From an uncultured Sulfitobacter sp. (lineage in GTDB: Bacteria > Pseudomonadota > Alphaproteobacteria > Rhodobacterales > Rhodobacteraceae), in the NCBI RefSeq assembly GCF_947497275.1, contig NZ_CANMFS010000015.1, forward strand, positions 1-52,892: a DNA stretch of 52,892 bases, given 5' to 3'. How positions within the stretch are numbered: the stretch's first letter is position 1; the number at the start of each line of letters is the position of its first letter. Both the position numbers and the translations under genes were made by a program. This document shows positions 9,346 through 17,123 of the stretch, piece by piece. The notes beneath the pieces were generated by a model. The model saw nothing but the letters and a program-made list of their open reading frames with translations, searched no databases and was not told the DNA's origin.

Positions 9346-10147
9346 GCGCGCGCCCTGCCCTGTTCCGGCGCCGACGCACGTTTACCTCGACCACGAGGTA
9401 ATCCAGAAGCGGCGCAAAGATGCTTGCCAACAGAACGGCGAAAACCACGGCGTTTGCAGTGATCGCGGGGCCGGTATCGGCCGCGAAAAGCCCGATCAAC
9501 CCTCCCACAAGCGCCCCGTAAAGCCATTGACCAGCGCGCGTGGCCGCCCCGCCGACCGGATCGCAGGCCAGGAACACCAGCCCGAACAACAACGCGGCAC
9601 CTGTATCGGTCAAAGTGATGGCCTCTCCCGACAGCAATTTGACAGCCGCGACCGACAGGATGGCCACCACGAATGGCCGCCACGGAGCAAGTCCGACCGC
9701 CAGCAACAGCACCGCGCCCGGCACTGTCGCGGCAGCAACCCAGAAGTTGGCCTGAAGCAGCGCGACGCCGGGAAAGGAAAAGACCAGAAAGGCCAAGGCC
9801 GCGACACCTGCGTTCAGAAACCCAAAGCCACGGCCGCCGAATATCAGCTCCCCCAGCACCACGCCGAGCGAGACGGCGACAGCGATCTGCCAAAGCGGCA
9901 GGGACACGGGGGCCATGATGGCGATGATCAGCGCGGTGGTCAGCCCATGTGCCGTCACCGGACGTTGGCGAATAAGGGCGAAAACGCCTTCCCATGCCAG
10001 CGCCGCGACCACCGCAACCCCAAGGGTCGCAAGCACCGCCGGGCCGTGCGCCGCCCAAACAGCGATCAGGACCGGCAGCATTGCCGCGGTCTGCGTCACG
10101 CTGACATTCGCCGGCGTCCAGCGGAAATGCACGAGTGGCGGGGTCAT
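9338..10147 (-). CDS. nqrB: short NqrB/RnfD-family membrane subunit
   Basis: A hydrophobic subunit of 269 residues, while typical NqrB is about 400-415 and RnfD about 350. The conserved C-terminal blocks are recognisable (FGGRGFGFLNAGVAALAFLV, FLACDPVGGAATRAGQWLYG, LASIFAPLLDYLVVE). The N-terminal cytoplasmic extension is missing, and so is the periplasmic loop carrying the D-x-x-S-G-A-T flavinylation site. The nearest match is WVAAAT ending at Thr141, without the Asp or the Ser-Gly pair. The ATG at 10147 overlaps the nqrA stop (ATGA), so the short start is real; upstream sequence in the same frame lies inside nqrA. The protein probably has no covalent FMN, or attaches it poorly. Confidence 0.85.
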   Translation of the reverse strand: MTPPLVHFRWTPANVSVTQTAAMLPVLIAVWAAHGPAVLATLGVAVVAALAWEGVFALIRQRPVTAHGLTTALIIAIMAPVSLPLWQIAVAVSLGVVLGELIFGGRGFGFLNAGVAALAFLVFSFPGVALLQANFWVAAATVPGAVLLLAVGLAPWRPFVVAILSVAAVKLLSGEAITLTDTGAALLFGLVFLACDPVGGAATRAGQWLYGALVGGLIGLFAADTGPAITANAVVFAVLLASIFAPLLDYLVVEVNVRRRRNRAGRAHV

Positions 10148-11469
10148 GCTTCCCCCTCCAGATCGTCGAGGGCATGCCGCAGCAAAGAGCCATAATCCGC
10201 GCCGCTGGTGCAACGAGACGTCAAAAGCGCCATGTCCTCTTCGATCAGGGACAAAGCTCCAAGCCGGGCCGCCGTTTCGGTGTCGCCGATGGACAGGGCC
10301 CGCATCAGCGGAACCGGAAGGATATGCGGCGGCAAAGTCCGTTCCAGCGCGGACGTCGGAATGATCGCGTGCGGCAGATTTCGCTGCTGGCCCCCTGGTT
10401 TCATCAGTGCTGAAAACAAGGGCCTCGCGCGCGCCGACCCCGACGGATGTGCGTCGGCCACACCCGTTGTGATCTGGCGATGAAAGCGCCCCAGCCAGTT
10501 CGCCTTGCGCCCGGCGAGTTGTGACCCCGACATCATCTGATCTGTGCTCCCCGCAAGTTCGCGGAGCGAAGCGCCGGGGATCGTGCGGATCAGTTCGGAC
10601 TGCTGCGTTTGGGCGTTTGTCACGGCAACTATACGCGCCGGATCGAAATAGCCGGTTTCGATCAATTGCCCGACCGCTGCGGTGTCCTGACAATCAATCG
10701 TCCAGACCTCTTGGCCTAGCCCCACCGGATACAGGGTTTCGATCTGGGCGCTCGCCAGTCCCGCAGGATGCGCCCCGTCAAAGACCACGTTGCGGATACG
10801 CGGCGTTTCCTCGACCAACGCGGCGCCGGCGGACTGACAGACATAGACGGGTCCATCCGTCAGGAGAGCCAGCAAAGCCACACCAGCACGGAACGCCTGT
10901 TCCCGACTGGCCAGATAGGCGCGCGGATCGGGGGCCAGCGGTTCACTGTCTGTGGCAGTCACAAAGATCGCATTGGGCACCCTGTCGGGATCGGGGAACC
11001 GCCCGAAGGGACGCGTGCGCAGCGCAGGCCAGAGCCCCTGCGCCAGCAGGGTGCCCCGCAACGACTCGCGTGTCATCTTCTCGCGTTTCTCGACCGGGGG
11101 CGGCGCGTTTACGGACGTGGCCCCATCAATGACCAGCGCCGATAGCGTCCTTCGGGGACCATAGTCGATAGAGGCGACTTTACCGGCCATCGGTGCGACA
11201 ATCGCAACCCGTGGATGCGTCCGGTCCGTGAGAAGGACCTGCCCTGCCCGCACCGTATCGCCCACTGCCACCTTTGGCGCGGGGCGTAATCCTTGGTAAT
11301 CCGCACCGACAATCGCATATGTCGTGACAGATCTGTCGGTTATCGCCCGCATGTGTTCAACAACTCTCTGGCGGTTGCGCGGCTTTGCTCCATCGCTCAA
11401 TTCCTGTCCGGTATAAAAACTGTCGCCAGCCCTGCGGCCACCATTCAGGTTTTCGGCAACCTGTGGCAT
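10144..11469 (-). CDS. nqrA: Na+-translocating NADH:quinone reductase subunit A
   Basis: The peripheral cytoplasmic subunit of Nqr (441 residues). Family blocks are clear: ADYQGLRPAPKVAVGDTVRAG, GLWPALRTRPFGRFPDPD, GPVYVCQSAG, FDGAHPAGLA and a C-terminal LSLIEEDMALLTSRC. The N-terminus is unusual: about ten extra residues sit between the usual first block and ITDRSVTTYAIVG. The start at 11469 has no ribosome binding site and its first base touches a TTAAC-N4-GTCAA dyad. A downstream ATG at 11350 has AGAGAG before it but would drop the first conserved block. The start is therefore uncertain although the gene is not. Confidence 0.92.
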   Translation of the reverse strand: MPQVAENLNGGRRAGDSFYTGQELSDGAKPRNRQRVVEHMRAITDRSVTTYAIVGADYQGLRPAPKVAVGDTVRAGQVLLTDRTHPRVAIVAPMAGKVASIDYGPRRTLSALVIDGATSVNAPPPVEKREKMTRESLRGTLLAQGLWPALRTRPFGRFPDPDRVPNAIFVTATDSEPLAPDPRAYLASREQAFRAGVALLALLTDGPVYVCQSAGAALVEETPRIRNVVFDGAHPAGLASAQIETLYPVGLGQEVWTIDCQDTAAVGQLIETGYFDPARIVAVTNAQTQQSELIRTIPGASLRELAGSTDQMMSGSQLAGRKANWLGRFHRQITTGVADAHPSGSARARPLFSALMKPGGQQRNLPHAIIPTSALERTLPPHILPVPLMRALSIGDTETAARLGALSLIEEDMALLTSRCTSGADYGSLLRHALDDLEGEA

Positions 11470-11482
11470 TAACTTTGGTCAA
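11469..11482. promoter_or_regulatory. Crp/Fnr-type dyad TTAAC-N4-GTCAA
   Basis: TTAACTTTGGTCAA lies between nqrA (minus) and the antiporter (plus). A -10-like CATCAT at 11505-11510 sits about 29.5 bp from the dyad centre toward the antiporter. This is the spacing expected when a Crp/Fnr protein binds at -41.5, giving a transcript start near 11517 and a 24-base leader. Toward nqrA the dyad abuts the start codon, which fits activation poorly. Confidence 0.65.
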
Positions 11483-11540
11483 AGACAGGTGGCTTTGAAT
11501 GACGCATCATGCCCGAGGTCCAGAACTGGAGAATGCGCTC

Positions 11541-12749
11541 ATGGAACCCGCGATGCTGCTTGCCGGTTTCGGCCTTCTGTTCCTGGCGGGGCTCGCTCTC
11601 GATTGGGTGGGGCATATCGTGCATGTGCCGCGTGTGACGCTGTTGATCCTGCTGGGGGTCGTTGTCGGGCCACCCGTCCTCGACCTGCTGCCGGTGACGT
11701 TAACCGAAAGCTATGAACTTCTGGCGCCGACCGCGTTGACCATGGTCGCCTTTTTGCTGGGTGGAACGCTGCACCGCGATACCCTGCGTGAGCGCGGACG
11801 TGAGATCATCATCATCTCACTGACAACCGTTGTGTTGTCTGCGCTGATCGTCGCCACTGGGATGATTGTCCTTGGCGCACCGCTTGCCATTGCGTTACTG
11901 TTGGGGGGGCTGTCCTGCGCGACTGATCCTGCTGCCACGCGGGACGTCGTTGAACAATCCGGGTGCAAAAACCGGTTCACGACCAATCTTCTGGGCATCG
12001 TCGCGATTGATGATGCCTGGGGGTTGCTTGCGTTCAGTTTCCTTCTGACCCTCACCGCCGTTGTCGTCGGAGGCGAAACCACATCCGCGCTGATCCACGG
12101 CCTGCGGGAAGCGGGCGGCGCCATCGGCCTTGGTTTGGCCCTCGGATTTCCGGCGGCCTATCTCACGGGGCGCATCCGCCCGGGCGAGCCTACCTTGACC
12201 GAGGCTTTGGGCGTGGTGTTCCTCTGCGCCGGCCTTTCGCTCTGGCTCGAGTTTTCCTTTCTTCTGGCAGGTATGGTGACAGGCGCAATTGTCGTCAATT
12301 TTGCCCGCCACCACGACCGCCCCCTGCACGAGATAAAGCGTGTGGAATGGCCCTTCATGCTGTTGTTCTTCGTTATGGCCGGGGCATCCCTTGAAATCGA
12401 ACCGCTGAAGGGGATCGGCATGATCGGCTGCGCCTATATCGCGCTGCGGTTCATCGCGCGCCTGATCGGCGGTTGGGCTGGCGGACGGTTGGCAGGCTTG
12501 TCGGGGCGCGAAGGCCGGCTGACCGGCCTTGCCCTCATGCCGCAAGCGGGCGTGGCGATCGGAATGGCGCTTGTCGCCGCCGAACGGTTTCCGAGCTACG
12601 CGGACCAGATCCTTGCGCTCGCCATCGCAAGCACGGTCATATTCGAAGTGGCCGGGCCGTTTTTGACCCAGATCGCTCTGGCTCGGATCAGACATGGCCA
12701 AGTCGCTGCGGCGCGTGCCCAGTCGCAGGGTAGCGCGCCGGACGCCTGA
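11541..12749 (+). CDS. cation:proton antiporter (CPA2-type)
   Basis: A 402-residue polytopic protein of the Na+/H+ exchanger domain family, exchanging Na+ or K+ for H+ across the inner membrane. It has about 12 hydrophobic segments and typical blocks such as LLILLGVVVGPPVLDLLP, FLLGGTLHRD, SCATDPAATRDVV and GIVAIDDAWGLLAFS. The last two carry the conserved acidic ion-binding residues. The ATG at 11541 follows GGAGAA and is preferred over 11499. Divergent from nqrA and preceded by the dyad at 11469, it probably balances the Na+ gradient made by the Nqr-like pump. Confidence 0.9.
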   Translation: MEPAMLLAGFGLLFLAGLALDWVGHIVHVPRVTLLILLGVVVGPPVLDLLPVTLTESYELLAPTALTMVAFLLGGTLHRDTLRERGREIIIISLTTVVLSALIVATGMIVLGAPLAIALLLGGLSCATDPAATRDVVEQSGCKNRFTTNLLGIVAIDDAWGLLAFSFLLTLTAVVVGGETTSALIHGLREAGGAIGLGLALGFPAAYLTGRIRPGEPTLTEALGVVFLCAGLSLWLEFSFLLAGMVTGAIVVNFARHHDRPLHEIKRVEWPFMLLFFVMAGASLEIEPLKGIGMIGCAYIALRFIARLIGGWAGGRLAGLSGREGRLTGLALMPQAGVAIGMALVAAERFPSYADQILALAIASTVIFEVAGPFLTQIALARIRHGQVAAARAQSQGSAPDA

Positions 12750-12782
12750 ACCAACTGCGCCGCCGATCCATGCGGCAATCGC

Positions 12783-13337
12783 CTAAGGCAGATCGAATTC
12801 GAAATCATGGCATGACGCACAGAAATTCTGCGATGGCTCATGCTGCATGTGGCAAAGGGAGCATTCCGTGTAGGGCGCCCCATGCGGTGAAGAATGTGGG
12901 TTGGTCGGCATCACATCCGCCGTCGCGGCGGCAAGTTCGTCCAGCGATCCATGGCACGCCTGGCAAACTTGCGTCGCCGGTTCGCTCATCGTCGCGGCAT
13001 CGTCATTGCCATGACAGGACGCGCAACCGACGCCAGCAAGCGCGTGACTATGATCAAGCGGCATCGTGCCTCTCAGCGACAGGGTGGTTTCGGGGGAATG
13101 GCACGCGCGACATTCGGTAAGTGACATGCCGGTCGCCGGGACGTGAGCGTCGGGCAGAACCGATGCGTCGGTGTGGCACGTAACGCAATCGCCCAGAACG
13201 GACGAGGCTGGTCCATCGCCCATCAGACTACTGTGATCGAACCCTGTTTCCTGCGAATGCAGAGCTTCAGAAGCGACGAACATCGCGGTTACAGAGACCG
13301 CGACCCCAACAAGGCTGGCTTTTCCTATTATTCGCAT
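12783..13337 (-). CDS. periplasmic hexaheme cytochrome c
   Basis: A 184-residue secreted protein. The signal peptide covers about residues 1-28, and the mature part carries six CxxCH haem-attachment motifs (CVTCH, CRACH, CASCH, CQACH, CSLCH, CASCH) and many His that could be axial ligands. It resembles class III or flavocytochrome-c3-type multihaem electron carriers. The stop of the reductase gene lies 69 bases upstream on the same strand, so they are probably co-transcribed. The likely role is to pass electrons to the exported flavoprotein, replacing the haem domain fused to it in Shewanella FccA. A GTG one codon upstream is an alternative start. Confidence 0.88.
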   Translation of the reverse strand: MRIIGKASLVGVAVSVTAMFVASEALHSQETGFDHSSLMGDGPASSVLGDCVTCHTDASVLPDAHVPATGMSLTECRACHSPETTLSLRGTMPLDHSHALAGVGCASCHGNDDAATMSEPATQVCQACHGSLDELAAATADVMPTNPHSSPHGAPYTECSLCHMQHEPSQNFCASCHDFEFDLP

Positions 13338-13342
13338 CACAG

Positions 13343-13356
13343 CTAACTCCGGTTGA
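13343..13356. promoter_or_regulatory. imperfect dyad before the hexaheme cytochrome
   Basis: CTAACTCCGGTTGA resembles the TTAAC-N4-GTTAA sites nearby but has one mismatch in each half. It overlaps the ribosome binding site of the cytochrome gene and lies within six bases of the start. It may be chance, or a site affecting read-through from the reductase gene. Confidence 0.25.
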
Positions 13357-13406
13357 ATCGTATGTCGCGCGCGGCACCTTTGATGATTGTCGCGCGCCTT
13401 TTTTTG

Positions 13407-14954
13407 TCAGCCCCAGTTCTCTTCGGCGGCGGCATTCTGGCCCGCGATGCGTCCGAACACGAGACATTCGGTCGTCGCGCAAGACCCCAGCCGGGAGGCA
13501 CCATGCACACCGCCCGCAGCCTCACCGGCAACATACAGCCCCGAAATCGGATCGCCGGTCACTACGTCAAGTGCCTGCGTTTCTGCGTTGATCCCGATAC
13601 CGCCCATTGTGTGGTGAACCTTGGGCAGCAACCGCACCGCATAATACGGTCCATCGACCAGCTTGAACTGATCGGCCTGCAGGTAACGGCCCATGTCGCT
13701 GTCCTCGCCTGCATCGACCGAGGTGTTGAACCGCTTGATCGTGGCTTTCAGCGGCTCCAGCGGCACATCGTGGGCGGCGGCCATGTCTTCCAGCGTCGCA
13801 TATTCCGTCAGCACGCCGGCCTCGAGCATCCTGTCGACCTTGGTTCCGCGCCCCTTGGCGTATTTAAACCCGGTGGCGTCGGCGATTGCGATCGCCTTGT
13901 TCCCGGTCGCGATGATCGCATCTGCACGTATCTTGCGATCAGCCAGTTCGTTTACGAAACGCTCACCGGTTTCGGTGTTGATCCAGACACCGTAGGATGC
14001 CGTGGTACCCTGCACGAAACTCGGCGCCATTCCCATGCCTTTTTCGTCCGGGCTGGTCCAAGGGCCAAGTTGAATCCAGGACGGCTGGATCAAAATGCCG
14101 CCTATGTTTATCGCTTCTCGCAAAGCCTCGGACGTCGCACCTGGCTGGTTTGTCGTATCGAGTTCGTCGGTCAAACGGGGGTCCTGCATCATGCGGAACG
14201 CTGGATCGTTGCCAAACCCGCCGGTCGCCAGAATGACCGCCTTGCGCGCCTTAATGGTTCTGGGGTCGCCGCTTTCGGGGTCACGGAAGGCGTGTTTTTC
14301 GCGCACTTCCACACCTTTAACGCGTCCGTCCCCGTCGCGGATGATGTGTTTGAGCAAGGTCCTCGTGCGCGGCTCAATGCCAAGTTCTTTCAACTTGGCC
14401 AACTGCTGCACGATAATACCGGAGCCGCTGCCATTGCTGGTGCTGTATGCGCGTGGCACCGCGTGGCCACCCATGTGGGTCAGCCTGTCTTTGTACTCCA
14501 CCTCCAGTTCATCGACTGTCCACCGATAGACATCGACTGAATGCTCTGCAACTGTCCGTGCCAGCGCGACATGGTTCAGGTCCAGCCCCGCCTTGAGCAT
14601 GTCGGCAAGCATCACGTCAGCGCTGTCTTCGATCCCCATCTCGGCCTGCTGATCGGATCCCGCAACCGCCATGACGCCACCGTTTATGATTGAATTGCCG
14701 CCCGGTACCTGCATTTTTTCCAAAAGTGCGACCGACGCGCCGGCCTTCTGGGCCTCATGCGCAGCGGCCAGACCGGCAAAGCCGGAACCGATCACAACCA
14801 CGTCGACTTCCTCATCCCAACTGTCCGGCATCGCCCGGGGGGCGGCCGCGCCGGGCCCGCCCAAGGTGGCCGCCACGCCAGCAATGGCACCCGTTCCCAA
14901 AAGCGCGCGTCGTGTCATGTGCGTGGTTTTTCCACTGTTGTCGCTGGTTCCCAT
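13407..14954 (-). CDS. Tat-exported flavocytochrome-c-type reductase (FAD_binding_2)
   Basis: A 515-residue periplasmic flavoprotein of the fumarate/urocanate reductase superfamily. A twin-arginine signal (HMTRRALLGTGAIAGVAATL, about residues 11-30) is followed by an FAD dinucleotide-binding motif (VVVIGSGFAGLAAAHEAQKA), GGNSIINGG, VILATGGFG, and a C-terminal HHTMGGIGI and GASRLGSC. There is no fused haem domain and no FMN_bind domain. The fumarate-reductase HPT block is replaced by IQLGPWTSPD, so the substrate is probably not fumarate and is unassigned. The start at 14954 follows AGAGGA and is preferred over 15017. A perfect TTAAC dyad lies upstream and the hexaheme cytochrome downstream. 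Confidence 0.88.
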   Translation of the reverse strand: MGTSDNSGKTTHMTRRALLGTGAIAGVAATLGGPGAAAPRAMPDSWDEEVDVVVIGSGFAGLAAAHEAQKAGASVALLEKMQVPGGNSIINGGVMAVAGSDQQAEMGIEDSADVMLADMLKAGLDLNHVALARTVAEHSVDVYRWTVDELEVEYKDRLTHMGGHAVPRAYSTSNGSGSGIIVQQLAKLKELGIEPRTRTLLKHIIRDGDGRVKGVEVREKHAFRDPESGDPRTIKARKAVILATGGFGNDPAFRMMQDPRLTDELDTTNQPGATSEALREAINIGGILIQPSWIQLGPWTSPDEKGMGMAPSFVQGTTASYGVWINTETGERFVNELADRKIRADAIIATGNKAIAIADATGFKYAKGRGTKVDRMLEAGVLTEYATLEDMAAAHDVPLEPLKATIKRFNTSVDAGEDSDMGRYLQADQFKLVDGPYYAVRLLPKVHHTMGGIGINAETQALDVVTGDPISGLYVAGEAAGGVHGASRLGSCATTECLVFGRIAGQNAAAEENWG

Positions 14955-15051
14955 CTCGTTTTCCTCTTTTCTCTCGAAGCAACGGTGAATTTGGCGCACC
15001 ATTGTCTGAACGTTCACTACATCGAGTATGGCCGTGGCGCGGAGAGGCGCA

Positions 15052-15065
15052 TTAACTCCGGTTAA
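15052..15065. promoter_or_regulatory. perfect Crp/Fnr-type dyad TTAAC-N4-GTTAA
   Basis: TTAACTCCGGTTAA lies upstream of the reductase gene. On the minus strand a -10-like CATACT (15030-15025) begins 28.5 bp from the dyad centre. This predicts a transcript start near 15017 and a leader of about 63 bases, consistent with activation at -41.5. Confidence 0.75.
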
Positions 15066-15117
15066 AGGGGTGGATTATGTTCCCCGGCCAACTGTTAAGG
15101 GAATCGGACCGGGCAAA

Positions 15118-15131
15118 TTAACATCGGTAAA
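15118..15131. promoter_or_regulatory. imperfect dyad TTAAC-N4-GTAAA
   Basis: TTAACATCGGTAAA lies about 200 bases before the Crp/Fnr gene start, with one mismatch to GTTAA. It could support autoregulation. No good -10 is visible at the class II spacing. Confidence 0.35.
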
Positions 15132-15328
15132 GGACTACGAAAATTACGCGTCGCACCTAAAATCTGAGCAAGAGGGTTACAAAGGGCCGTGCAAAGCCTG
15201 CCATTTGCGTTAGATCAATCGCGACCATCCCCTGACTGACAATCTGGCCCCAAGTCGAGGGTGGCCGTCCCAAATCTGCGGACCGGGCCGCCCAACCTTT
15301 CTTGAGATCTCGGATCAGGGGCGCGCGT

Positions 15329-16108
15329 ATGTTCGAAACTTTCAATCAGGTCATTGAAATGCGAAAAGGAGGTGGCAAACCTCACTCCGGGCCAGCTTCC
15401 GAACCCATTAAACGATTGCTGATCGCCAATGCAAAGACGGCCAGACCCGGTCAATTCCTGTTGATGGAGGGGGACGACGACAGCTCGGTTTTCTGTCTGC
15501 TGCGTGGTTGGCTTTCCCTGTCGAAATCCCTGCCGGATGGCGAGACCCAGATCATGGATTTTGCGTTGCAGGGCGACATTATTGAACCTACCGGCACTGC
15601 CGGATCGGGCTCGGCTATCAATATCGAAGCGTTGACCGATGTCAGCTTTGCATTGATTCCGGTGTCCGTCTGGGAAGACGCAAAGCGAGAATGGCGTGAT
15701 CTGGACCGCATTTGCAAAAGTACGCGCATGGCCGCCCTGGCCCGTGCGGCGGGCCGGATTTTGCGATTGGGGCAGGGCAAGGCCACGATGCGTGTGGCAC
15801 ATGCCCTTCTTGAGCTGAATTTCAGGCTGCAGGCCATCGGCCAGTCGAAAGACGGGAAATATCATATTCCCATGAATCAGCGTATCCTGGGTGAGTTTAC
15901 AGGCCTGTCATCTGTTCATGTCTGTCGCACCTTGAGCAGGTTGGCCACTGCGGGGCTCGTCCGCGTACGTGAACAAATGGAGATCGAGATACTGGACATC
16001 GGCCAACTTGCGGAGATGGCGGGCGTCGATCTGCCGACCTTGCAATGTGAGTGTTTTGCGGAGACCGAACACCTGCTGCCGACGTATCCTTATCCTGCCT
16101 ATGCCTGA
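15329..16108 (+). CDS. Crp/Fnr-family transcription regulator
   Basis: A 259-residue regulator with an N-terminal cyclic-nucleotide-binding-type sensor domain (about 25-140) and a C-terminal winged helix-turn-helix (MNQRILGEFTGLSSVHVCRT, about 180-205). It lacks the N-terminal cysteine cluster of oxygen-sensing Fnr. The recognition helix lacks the Fnr E-x-x-S-R pattern. The ATG at 15329 is used; the open frame extends to a TTG 27 bases earlier. It is divergent from the reductase gene and surrounded by TTAAC-N4-GTTAA dyads, which are its most likely targets. A Dnr/NnrR-like role is possible from the motif, but the signal is unknown. Confidence 0.88.
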   Translation: MFETFNQVIEMRKGGGKPHSGPASEPIKRLLIANAKTARPGQFLLMEGDDDSSVFCLLRGWLSLSKSLPDGETQIMDFALQGDIIEPTGTAGSGSAINIEALTDVSFALIPVSVWEDAKREWRDLDRICKSTRMAALARAAGRILRLGQGKATMRVAHALLELNFRLQAIGQSKDGKYHIPMNQRILGEFTGLSSVHVCRTLSRLATAGLVRVREQMEIEILDIGQLAEMAGVDLPTLQCECFAETEHLLPTYPYPAYA

Positions 16109-16232
16109 CGCGATATATCTCTGCCTGGGACGAATGGTCTGCCTGCGACGGTAGGACATCGCACCGGGAATACACAAACAGTGCTTTAAGCTCGAAGGAC
16201 TACGGACCGGCTCGATCCCTGCCTGCATCTCA

Positions 16233-16246
16233 TTAACGCTTGTTAA
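16233..16246. promoter_or_regulatory. perfect Crp/Fnr-type dyad TTAAC-N4-GTTAA
   Basis: TTAACGCTTGTTAA, extended to CATTAAC/GTTAATG, lies 107 bases before the SDR gene. A weak CTGAAT at 16269-16274 has the -10 position predicted from a -41.5 site. The perfect symmetry argues for a real operator. Confidence 0.75.
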
Positions 16247-16352
16247 TGATCGCGATCGCAGTCTGTGCCTGAATGCTCTTGCACGTCACGGCCCTCACTA
16301 CGGCCGCTCGCGCCCCTGAACGCACGAAAGCGCAGTTCCCAAGGAGAGAACC

Positions 16353-17123
16353 ATGAAACGATTGACTGATCTGACTTGTATCGTAACAGGCGCCGCCAAT
16401 GGTATCGGCAAGGCTACATGCGAGCGTCTTGCAACCGAAGGTGCGAAAGTCGCTGTAACCGATCTTGACGACGATCGCGGTGGCGCCGTGCGCGACACGA
16501 TAGCACAAAACGGCGGCACCGCAGAATACTGGCATCTCGATATTACCGATGAACCGGAAATCACCCGCGTTTTCAAGGATATCGCGGAACGTTTCGGACA
16601 GATCGACGTGATCGTGAACAATGCAGGAATATCCGGCGTCGACAAGCCAACTGACGAGATCAGCGCCGAGGAATGGCAACAGGTCATGAACGTGAACGTG
16701 AACGGCGTTTTCTACTGCACCAAGGCGGTGATACCCTTCATGCGCAAGGCAGGCGGGGGCAGCATCATCAACCTTTCCTCGATCTATGGCATAGTCGGTG
16801 CGCCCGACATTCCGCCGTATCATGCCTCGAAAGGCGCTGTCCGGGAAATGAGCAAAACCGACGCAATGCTGTATGCCAAGGAAGGTATTCGGGTAAATTC
16901 GGTACACCCCGGATTCATCTGGACACCGCTGGTCGAGGCGATGGCCGAAACATCGGCAGAGGGCAAGGACGCTTTTCGCAGGCATCTGGACGGTTTGCAC
17001 CCCATCGGCCACGTCGGCGAAGCCGAAGACATCGCCGCTGGTATCGCATATCTTGCGTCAAAAGATGCGAAGTTTGTGACAGGATCGGAACTTGTTATCG
17101 ATGGCGGGTACACTGCGCAGTAG
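16353..17123 (+). CDS. short-chain dehydrogenase/reductase
   Basis: A 256-residue classical SDR enzyme using NAD(P)+ to oxidise or reduce an alcohol/ketone substrate. It has the cofactor motif TGAANGIG (residues 12-19), NNAG, the catalytic Ser in INLSS, Tyr-x-x-x-Lys in YHASK and the PGFIWTP segment. Asp in TDLDDD after the second strand suggests NAD+ preference. AAGGAG precedes the start. The dyad at 16233 ties it to the local Crp/Fnr regulon. The substrate cannot be read from the sequence; it might act in the same pathway as the exported reductase or the ABC importer downstream. Confidence 0.92.
   Translation: MKRLTDLTCIVTGAANGIGKATCERLATEGAKVAVTDLDDDRGGAVRDTIAQNGGTAEYWHLDITDEPEITRVFKDIAERFGQIDVIVNNAGISGVDKPTDEISAEEWQQVMNVNVNGVFYCTKAVIPFMRKAGGGSIINLSSIYGIVGAPDIPPYHASKGAVREMSKTDAMLYAKEGIRVNSVHPGFIWTPLVEAMAETSAEGKDAFRRHLDGLHPIGHVGEAEDIAAGIAYLASKDAKFVTGSELVIDGGYTAQ

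Noticed and set aside
9264..10193. Long frames antiparallel or out of frame over nqrB/nqrC
   Set aside because: They are shadows of high-GC coding DNA; the nqr frames have homology and coupled starts.
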